Shown here piece after piece: positions 55,701 to 64,000 of a DNA stretch of 64,000 nt. Source of the DNA: Usnea hakonensis (taxonomy: Eukaryota > Ascomycota > Lecanoromycetes > Lecanorales > Parmeliaceae); contig BLJB01000131.1 of the NCBI GenBank assembly GCA_013423325.1, positions 1 through 64,000 of the forward strand, given 5' to 3'. Position 1 is the stretch's first letter, and the number at the start of each line of letters is the position of its first letter. The notes under the pieces were generated by a model. It saw only the letters and a program-made list of their open reading frames with translations, ran no database searches and was not told the DNA's origin. The position numbers and the translations under genes are program-made.

Positions 55701-58700
55701 CTGGGCTTTGATTCACTGCTTCCTTCAGGAGTAGGTACTGTAAAGTCCATGTTCTGACGATCATGTCACGGAATTTATCCGTCGACTTACTCAAACCTCT
55801 GTGGGCAGTCTGGCCGACCGAGATGGGCACCGGTGTTTTACCAACTCGAATCGTGTCTTCCCATAACGCAAAGACATGCAAAACATCTCGCAGTTTTGCT
55901 AAAGCCTCCAAAGACACGCGAACATGGTCCGCATCTAGAGTCTCGAAAGCGTCCTTGTGGAAGAGTGCCGCTGCAAGTATCCGAGTCAAAAGATCGTCAA
56001 GTCTGTTCAACCAGCGCAACAAGCTGTCATGGCGATTTTCTAGACAGCAATCTGCGTAAGATGATGACGTAAGGTGATCAGTGATAAGTGCAAAGCTCCT
56101 CAGATTGCAGCAAAGTATCTGAGGCGGATAATGGATGGCTTGATAGGCGGTCCGCAACCTTTGCCAGAGAAACAGTCGTAAAGGAAGACTCCCTCGATTG
56201 AGAAAACGCAGTGCCTCAAGCAACTTAGGATTCGTGACAAACTCGGATTGTGCCTCAAACGGCACTGAATCGGCATCGTGACTCCCTCGGTAGTTGTTGT
56301 CGTTCGTTACCTTCACTTGCTGTACTGAGAGATCCAAAAGGGGTTCTAAGCTTTCAATTATTGTCAGTGGATCGTTGTTCTCGGAGCTGAAAATGCCCAT
56401 GAAGAAGTCCATGGTCGTGAGTCGCGAAATTTCCTTCTCTGCAGCTTCCGCAGAGATCTCCGGCATTATGGCATTGTTAGGTAGGTCAATGGTCAAATCA
56501 ACACCACATTTGAGGCGTTCCTTGCCAAGTATGCGGATTAGGTCTTTAAAGCACAGGACCGTATGATCTCGTGAAGCCGGTTCAAGGAGGCTGGTGCATA
56601 CAACAGAAGACCACATGAATCGAACCTCCAGTTCACTCAATAATTGACCATCATCGTTATGTATTACCGACTGTTGATTCACGAGCTTGCTCGAGAAAGC
56701 AGCCCAGCGACAAAGACGCTCGCGATGAAGAAGCCGTGTTATAGCGTCAACTTCGCTACTAGGGTTGGTGATCCGCCCATATACATCCAAGTGTACTTCA
56801 TAAATAGTCTGTACCAATTGCATATGGCTGGTCATAGACCTTCTCGAGCGGCCTAGCTCCCCTACACCGGTAGAATGTCTTTTTTGCTGCTCCATCATGT
56901 CAGCCAGGCTGTTTGCCTGCGAGAAGATTGCTTCGTCCTCATTGACGAGCATTTGAACCACAGTTTCTTTTAGAGAATCCGGCCACGTACAAGCCTCGTA
57001 CAATGACAAGCCTTGCCCTTCAAGTTTTCCAGGACTCAAAAGATAAGCTATCCACTCATAAGAAATCTCGTGTAGACCCCGCCACTTTCCATCGTCAAGT
57101 TCATTTGCAAAGTTATCTAAAGCGTAATCAGCAGGCATCGGGGGTCTCCTTGGCGAGGCTTGAGGTTCCTGGGTTGAATGCTCCAAGAACGCCGTGAAGC
57201 CTAGGTTGTGTGTGCCACCAAGGGACCCAGCAGAATCTTTGGCATCGTGTCCACTCAGAAATGCTTTACTCTTCGGCATGTCCCATCCGTCAAGCAGTGT
57301 CTTCAGGTCCTGAGCTGCCGTTCTAAGTGGCTCATCTGCATTGTTGATAGCACCACCTGATGGGACACACGGGTTGGATACAATATCACGGATTACTTCT
57401 AAAGACCCCACTTCTTTGGACCCGAGCTTCGCAAGAAGGCTTTGCACAATGGCAAAAGCTGGCTCATCTGCTTCGTGATATAGTTGCAGTTGTTGCTCGT
57501 ACCATCTAGCCCAATCTTCTGCTGTAGTGTCCTTTAAAGAGTCAGGATCTATTGAACCCCGAGCTTTGATTCGTTTGCTTCGCGAGCGCCCTATATCTGG
57601 AGAACCTGGTAGCTCGGCTGCTTCGGAAGACCTTTTCCGTGTCGGCAAGACCACCGAGACAGTTGGGCGGACCGCTATTCCATCTTTGTCTGCACGTCCT
57701 TGTACAACTGGAACTTCTTCGGCGTTTCCATGCCCGTGATGTTCGACTTGATTAATCTTCTTGGGGCTTCCCTTAGGTTGCTGAACAATCGAGTCACTCA
57801 ACTCAATAGGTCGGTCCTCGTGACCTTCTGGTGCTCCCTCCACTATTGAAACCTCTGTCAGCGCGTCCACGTATTCCGCTTTGTCCTCGGTAGGGCTTCG
57901 AACAAACGCTGGACGGTCATTCTCCGCAGTAGTATCACGATTAGAAGTTTTTCTGGACGGTTGCGGAAGAATCACTGTTGAATTGTTAGACTGAATGACC
58001 AGTAGGTAGCCGGTCCCAGGGTCTGGGCTCACGACACCCTGCAATTCTTGGTTGTGCCGAAACAAGATGGCTTTGCCGCAGCTTGCCCAGGATCTGAGAG
58101 GAACAACGATACTTTGACTGTTCGCAGGATACGCATTGCTCTGCACTGAAGGCCTGACCGCATTGGGAGGCAGGTACGGAAAAGGATCCACATTCCGCTT
58201 TAACACACCGGTCAGATTTCCATAGTTGTAGGATGGCGCAGTCAATTGAGATTCCGAAAGCTGGTCATCGAAAGACCTTAGAAGAGGTTTTAGCTGCTCT
58301 CTAGCGAAGCTCTCTTCAAGGCCTACAGGCTCAGTCCAGGAGTCGAAGTCGCCTTCATCAGTATCCACTACAGATTCCAGGCAGAATCTTGCAATTCGTC
58401 GACTGCCTAAAAGCCCAGCGATTCTTGCAACTTGTCTCCATAGCTCTAGGTCGGTGTCATCTCGGTCTAGAGCCTCGACAAAGAGCCTTAAGCTGAAAGC
58501 CGCCGTTCTGGAGACTGCATTCGATGGATCCGATTGGTTATCAGGCTTGAGCTCCTGTTCTATGCGACTAAGTCGGGCTTTCAGTCTATCGAGCTGGAAT
58601 TGGCCATGATTCTTATACGCAAGGTACAAAATCTGCGGGAGACTGCTTGGAGCTATATCTACACCTGCAGCTGTAGCCGTCGTCGTGGGGAGAAAGTCGT

Positions 58701-59085
58701 CTTCGGAGTCGTCCTCTAATTCCTCAACCGCCCCGTAACTTTCGATTCGCTGGGCTTCAGAAAGTGATTCTGGATAAGTAAATATCTCAGAACGAAACAG
58801 CTCGTTGTAAGCATTTTCTGCCTCTATGTAAAAATCAGGACCCTGAGAGTGTAATTTGAGAGCATTCTGATAGAGCTTCAAAGCTTCTTCGATCTAAAAG
58901 GTTTCAGCCTCGGTGTCACATGTTACTTCGGCCTGCAGAGAACACCTGAATTTCTTTGCTGTCATCAACTTCGTCTTCGCTCTCCGATTCGATTTCAATA
59001 TTCAAGGGAGCAAAATTCGCCTACAAAGGTCAGCAATGACGATGATGCAGTAATTGTCTTGCAGTTTCAAGAGTAATCGTACCAT
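52797..59085 (-). CDS. HIR3: HIR histone-chaperone complex subunit HIR3
   Basis: Six exons (59085-59083, 59020-58946, 58893-54608, 54544-54313, 54264-53745, 53641-52797) sum to 1986 residues, as expected for HIR3/CABIN1. HIR deposits H3-H4 outside S phase and represses histone genes; HIR3 is its scaffold. The N-terminus ANFAPLNIEIESESEDEVDD and IEEALKLYQNALKLHSQGPD, then a TPR-like helical array (NAYNELFRSEIF, LFVEALDRDDTDLELWRQVA), a disordered part near residues 310-440 with KRSKRIKARG, and long helical regions (DWVLSYMLGKVLWKMHKYGD, NAFIRAIKTCPDKRDSRHPD) are all typical. The C-terminus is acidic (DDEEDDDVEE). Exon 1 seems to consist of the ATG alone. The donor of the last intron is a choice (GTAATG at 53744) made to keep the frame. 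Confidence 0.9.
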
Positions 59086-59537
59086 CTCAAAGGCTCCCTA
59101 TGTCGAGTGCTGGACAGCTAAGGTACCTCTACCGGCGCTTGCAAATACAGAAATGGAACATCAATGGCAAATGAATATTAAACCCTGAAGCATGCATTAC
59201 AGAAGAATAGAAGGGAGAATGACATGGGGGTGTTGTAAAGCTGCAAACCAAATTCTTGTTAGACACATCGCGCCAAGAACTCCATGATTGGCGATTAGCT
59301 GCCTTGTTTTGCTTAGTAATACTACTTTCGGAGAGGACAAATCATAATGTTTGCTTCAGCAAATATTGGCTGTAAGTGGCAGAGCCCATGACAACTTGAA
59401 AGTAGTCTCGTATTACCTTTTCCTGGTCATATTCTCAGAAGGCCCCACCATATGGACCATTAACACCGATCATCTGCACGGTGAATCGTGGAGAACCTGC
59501 TAGGCCTTACAACAGTCGTCTCACAGTCAAACGCGCA
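59086..59537. promoter_or_regulatory. divergent promoter region
   Basis: 452 bp between HIR3 (-) and the ChAPs gene (+). No clear TATA or other defined element was found. Confidence 0.5.
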
Positions 59538-61940
59538 ATGATTTTGCCCGCTGTCCCAGAGTAGGCTCTTGCGCTCTTTCAGATCGAGAAACTGTCTAAT
59601 TGTCTGTCCATCAGACTTGTTGAAGAAGAAATTGAGTCCGCAATCGAAAGCCGCAACGAGGCACTGCAGACTATTCGCGAATTGGGTCCACCAGATCTGG
59701 TACACCTCGTCAAGCAGGCCAAGTCAGGAGGCCGTCAGGTATCCAATTGGCACCATACCTGGGCAGATATATACATCCTAATACTTGATGCAGTTTGGAG
59801 TCTACCACCATGTCACTGGAAACGACGCTTCCTCATCAGCGAGCTTGGCCGCCTATGTAAACACCCTTGTATATACGCCCCAAGACAAAACACATAAAGT
59901 CGTCTCTGGACTATATTGGTGGGTGCTGGCCACGGTTAGATCTTGAGGATTGGAGAATAATACTTGCAGCTGCTACAATGCGTTTTCCCATCTGGACATG
60001 CGGGTGGATGTTAAGATACCCGGTGGAGTGGAGAGCTATTGCATTGACGAGCGGGGCGACAAGCGAGTAGCGTCTGAAGGGATTTGGTTAGAGACATTCT
60101 TGTGCGCTGTGCTCAGAGCATACTCGTACGCAGATGATGGTAGTGGAGATAGCATAAAAAAGGTCATAGGTGTTCGGAGGTTTGATCCAATTACGAGCAC
60201 AGAGGTCGAGCATAAGTTCCTGGATGCTGCCGAAAGACTCTTCTTCAAAGGCATGTTGGATGACATTGACTGGACGAACGCTGTACTAAATCGCGCTTAC
60301 AGGGTCACAGCTGGGCTCGGAACCTGAGATCCAAGTGCCCAACGTCGTCTCCAATCACCTTACAACAGGCCTTCTCAGTTACATACACACCACAGGGAGA
60401 TACACATCAGGCATAAACCTCTTTGAGAAGCTTCGGACAAGGGATGTTGAAGTCTCGTCACTACTCGCGCGCGTCCTCATATCCGCGGACGAGGAGGTCC
60501 AAGCAGTCAAGCTTCTCCACGATGCCATATCGCAGTTGCCTATGGATTACTCTCTTCTCGATTGTCAATCGGCCTTCTGTCAGAAAAAGGGACAGTTGGA
60601 TTGGGCGCTGGATTGTGCGAAGCGAAGTGTGACAGCGGCACCCAGCGAATTTGGCACTTGGGCAAAGCTCGCAGAGATCTATGTGGGCCTCGAGCAATGG
60701 GATCTTGCACTCCTCACGCTCAACTCATGCCCGATGTTCACTTATCAGGACAAGGATGCGCCTCGAATGCCAGAGCCTCTGCGAGTCATCCTACCAGTCA
60801 TGCCAGAAAGCATGCTAGATGAAATAGACGAATCACAGGAAGCGATCAACAGCGAGCTAGTTCATCCGTCGTTACGAAAGCTGCACGCGGCAGGTTATAA
60901 AGGCACCTTCCTCAAAGCCTACAGTCTACTCACAGAAATAACTTCAAAAATCGGATGGGATCAACTACTTAAAATACGAAGCCACGTCTTTGTGATGGAA
61001 GAAGAATACCGGAGCGAGAAGCAGACCGGCGCAACTCAGCAGCCCATTCCGAATCAGAATGCAAGTACTGTCGCTCTGCATTCCCCAAGTCCGCGCGTCA
61101 ATGGGACAACAGATAGCGGTGAGAGCCAGAATGGCGACTTCTCACCGCCAAATTCAGCGGATACCGAAAGGATCGAAAGAAGTAATGGGGTTCCGGGCAG
61201 TGCTACCTTGACGGACGAGTCTATCGAGAAACCTAATCACACCATTACGTCTGAAGAAATCAAAGCCGGCAGCGAAGATGTAAGCTCATTCATTTTGGTT
61301 TTTAGAGCTCGCTGAATAAATCATAGCCTTCTCCGTCCCAACCTCACTACACACAGTTCCACAACAAACGACTCTGCGAGCGCTGGCTTGACAATCTCTT
61401 CATGGTTCTCTATGAAGACCTTCGCATTTACACAATCTGGCGCACCGACATGGCTCGCTCCAAGACCGAGGAATCATCTGGTGAATACACCAAATCGGCA
61501 GAAGAGTGGGAGATTTTGGGCGAGCTTGCAGAAAGACTGCATCACTTCCCCGAAGCGGTGGAAGCATACCAGTCATGCTTAAGGGTAAGGTTTAGCCCGA
61601 AGGCGATGAGAGGGGTATTGAGGATGTATGAGGGCCAAGGGAGAGTAGGTGAAGTGCTTCAGTGCGTCATAAGGCTCGTAGCTTGGCAATATCGGTGGTA
61701 TTCTGAGGTGAGTCTGCCCCGATTTTTTCCAACCCATGATCCCCCCAGAAAAGCTAAATCTATTCTTTGAAGTTCTCTCCATCCCTCCTTCACACCGTCC
61801 GCAAGCTCATTGAAAGCGAAGGCGCGGTCAAAGTGCGCAGTATCGTTCAAGCAACCAGTCTACCGCAACCGGTCTTGGACCTCACGAACATTTATGTGGA
61901 GCGATGTGCTTCGTTTAGGTCGAACGGTAGCGATGGCTGA
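59538..61940 (+). CDS. ChAPs family protein (exomer, Bud7/Bch1-like), with a frame break
   Basis: The proposed exons are 59538-59560, 59615-59738, 59794-59918, 59970-61279, 61357-61707 and 61773-61940. ChAPs form exomer, which carries chitin synthase and other cargo from the Golgi with Arf1. Family landmarks run in order: LGPPDLVHLVKQAKSGG, YHHVTGNDASSSASLAAY, LDMRVDVKIPGGVESYCID, DWTNAVLNRAYRVTAGLG, SNHLTTGLLSYIHTTGRYTS, a TPR region (EVQAVKLLHDAISQLPMDYS, AAPSEFGTWAKLAEIYVGLE), PMFTYQDKDAPRMPEPL, GWDQLLKIRSHVFVMEEEYR. A disordered insert and a conserved C-terminal part follow. Between GLG (about 60318) and QVPN (60332) the frame shifts by +1: the upstream frame meets TGA at 60325. A sequencing or assembly indel, a true mutation or recoding could explain it. 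The gene otherwise looks under selection. Confidence 0.85.
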
Positions 61941-64000
61941 GTGGTTTGTATTTTTAGCTTGTGCACCGAATACTCCGAGCATCTGAGCGTGTAGGAAATA
62001 GCTTCACTGCCTTGAAATCTGCACACGCCATTATCATATTAGAGATGATATGACAGTAGGGGAAGGGCGGGTAGAAGTTCCCACAAGTGTACCCCATCGG
62101 TCCACGATATCGCTACATCTATATCTCTATACCCATTTCGCAAACCCTTGGGTTACTTCCCCAGAAATCCAATGTCAATACACACTTCTCAGGAGGAGGA
62201 GGAGAAGAAGGAGGGAATGTGGTCTGTTTAGAATACGGAATTCGGGTCCATGAGAAGCGTGATGCTCGTTGAGAAAAGCAAAAGAAAGATCGAAACGCCG
62301 TGTCTTTGAAGAAAAAAATAAACCTTCCCAGACTCGAAACACAGGGGACCTCCGCACGCCTACCTGTAGAAGTGAGCAGTAGATTTCCTCGAATCGATCA
62401 TGTTTCATACTCGTGACCGTATTCGAGACTTTTTGTTGCAAAAAAAATGATGGCTTGGGTGGGATGCTGCCTCGGCGCTAATATGATGCGACACGTTATG
62501 ACTGAGAAATATTATTGTGACTTCCTTCTTTCTTCATCATCATGATCATTACTGGTCAGCTTCTGGTACCATTGGCATCAGTGAGGATCGCATCCTCCAT
62601 GACTTTTTAGGAGGTCCTGAGAAAGCCAGCTTATCTTGTCTCGCGAAGCTCCAACACTTTCACTCCGATGGGCTTGTCTTGGAAAACGGTCGATGAGATT
62701 GCCTTGGGGAAGGTATCAAGCGGGTTGGTGCTTGGATTATTTTTGCCATTACGAGGAAGACCGTGAGAAGTATGTCGCGCCACATGGATTGGTCCTTTCA
62801 TCCTATATGGCAATGGAATAAATCAAGAGCAGAGACAAATATGAAAATAGCATGGAGCTGCTCGCGGATGCTCATGCTAGGCTCGGCCTGCTCCATGTCC
62901 TGAAATTTTTGATGAAGACCTTCATTCAGGCGGCGCAATGACGTTATCTTCCCAACCCCGGAAGACCATAAAGCATAGTGGTGTTTAGGTGTCCATATTG
63001 TGCAGAATGCCGAGGGAACGATCAAGGTTGAGCCTCTTTAATGGCGATTGAGCGGACCCCGGCAGCGTGGAAACCAACGTCTATGTAACCTCAAGCAGAT
63101 TCCAATGGAAGTAGCAGCAGCAATGATACTGCTAGCTACTTCACACGTCTCGTACGCTTCCTGCGCTGTCAACGCATGGAAGGCATACTTCGCCAGACCC
63201 TGAACGGTCCAGCCAGTCGCCTCCCCGAATATGCAACCTGCAAAGCCTCTAGTCGCCTCATATGGATTCAAAATATTGACGTGTTCATACTTGCTTCGCC
63301 TGGGCTTGTTACTAGTTCAAGACTGACATTCCTGCTTCCTGCGCTTGAGCTAACTGGTTTTCGAGCAAGCCCAGGCTCAGATGTGCATGTACAAGTGCTG
63401 ACGCACATGGGCGCGTACCAATCGTGGATAGTTCTCGAGAAGAAAACGTATTCGAAATTGTTGCTGACTACGGTATCGAAAATGCATTTGCAGCCGGCGC
63501 GGGAACAGAGACCCTCGCGCGTAAATATGTATTCTCTTACGCCCCATTCGTCGGTGTAGCTGAGAGAGGCGGGAGATGGGATTCCGGGGCGATCGTGGAC
63601 CGCTGTCATGAAGATTGGGGCTTGAGGGTATGGTGGCGGGGGCAGAGGACCGGGGCATGAGAGATACTGGATCGAGGTTTAGGAGACGACACGACTGGTA
63701 GAGAGAGGAGGAGTCATGCCTGATCATTTTCTAGCTTATTAGAAGGGAGAGAGGGTATAAGATGGGACTCGAGGGGTAATGCCGAGGCTGTAGACGAGAA
63801 GAAGTCGTGGAGAAGTATGCCGAGTAATGGGAATGGCTTCAAAGGCAGCATGGTCTAGGCCGAAGATCGCAACCAACTTCCTTTGATTTCTTATCTATCG
63901 GCCTGCATATAAATAATAAAATAATCCCCGCATCGGTGCCCAGCGCCTTAGGAATAAAAACGCGAGCACGGTACACATGTCAGATTGATAAGCGATACGC
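61941..64000. other. terminal region, no convincing gene
   Basis: 2.06 kb. A purine tract lies at 62191-62216. On the minus strand an open frame at 63268-63609 has several Cys (EGLCSRAGCKCIFD, MCVSTCTCTSEPG) and could be the last exon of a small protein, but I found no matching upstream exon or signal peptide. Other frames (62798-63271) have no features. A gene cut by the window edge cannot be excluded. Confidence 0.45.

Noticed and set aside
60282..60309. 28-bp GT-AG segment that would restore the ChAPs frame
   Set aside because: Shorter than plausible fungal introns and it would delete conserved residues of the family.
63268..63609. Cys-containing minus-strand frame near the right end
   Set aside because: No signal peptide, partner exon or recognised fold; left only as a note.
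1..64000. Biosynthetic cluster, CRISPR array or bacterial-type operon
   Set aside because: No PKS, NRPS, terpene synthase or cytochrome P450 gene; no regular spacer-repeat array; the genes have introns and individual promoters.

Overview
The window is from a filamentous ascomycete (Pezizomycotina). Three things point there: GT-AG introns of about 46-165 bp in most genes, the ascomycete gene set (con-10, an expansin-like EglD-type protein, HIR3, a ChAPs-type exomer protein, SEC11), and a block at the left end with the signature of repeat-induced point mutation (RIP). Genus cannot be read from the sequence. No tRNA, rRNA, CRISPR array, operon or secondary-metabolite cluster was seen.

Left end (1-3956): AT-rich and almost free of CpA and TpG. 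It holds two dead elements, both read on the minus strand. The first is a Gag-like retrotransposon remnant (1-1215), truncated by the window edge. The second is an unrecognised long degenerate coding frame (about 1790-3718) with a 42-bp tandem repeat. A short island of normal composition (1543-1748) lies between them, and normal composition resumes sharply near 3957.

3957-21.4 kb: E2 ubiquitin-conjugating enzyme (-), FAR-17a/AIG1-like membrane protein (+), PWWP-like plus BTB-like nuclear protein (+), signal peptidase SEC11 (+), a Pro/Ser-rich membrane-anchored protein (-), a small CHZ-motif protein (-), a possible small secreted Cys protein (-), con-10 (+), a glutathione S-transferase (-) and a BTB protein (-), separated by sizeable intergenic DNA.

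22-35.7 kb: a 1736-aa ZNFX1-type helicase (-); a PARP-type zinc-finger protein (-) divergent from a mitochondrial CYA5/Pet309-like protein (+); an EglD-type expansin-like secreted protein (-).

37.4-49.5 kb: an AGC kinase of the Psk1/S6K type (-), an acidic Ser-rich protein (-), a PHD-finger/AT-hook protein (-), and a protein joining a MIT domain to two Myb/SANT-like repeats (+), which is the most unusual domain combination here.

49.9-62 kb: a mitochondrial family III CoA-transferase of the SUGCT type (-) shares a 193-bp divergent promoter with riboflavin synthase (+). HIR3, the large HIR histone-chaperone subunit (-), is divergent from a ChAPs (Bud7/Bch1) gene (+) that shows a frame break in the middle. 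The last 2 kb has no convincing gene. Exon boundaries were placed by hand from splice signals. For most multi-exon genes the summed exon lengths give an intact frame, which supports the models.
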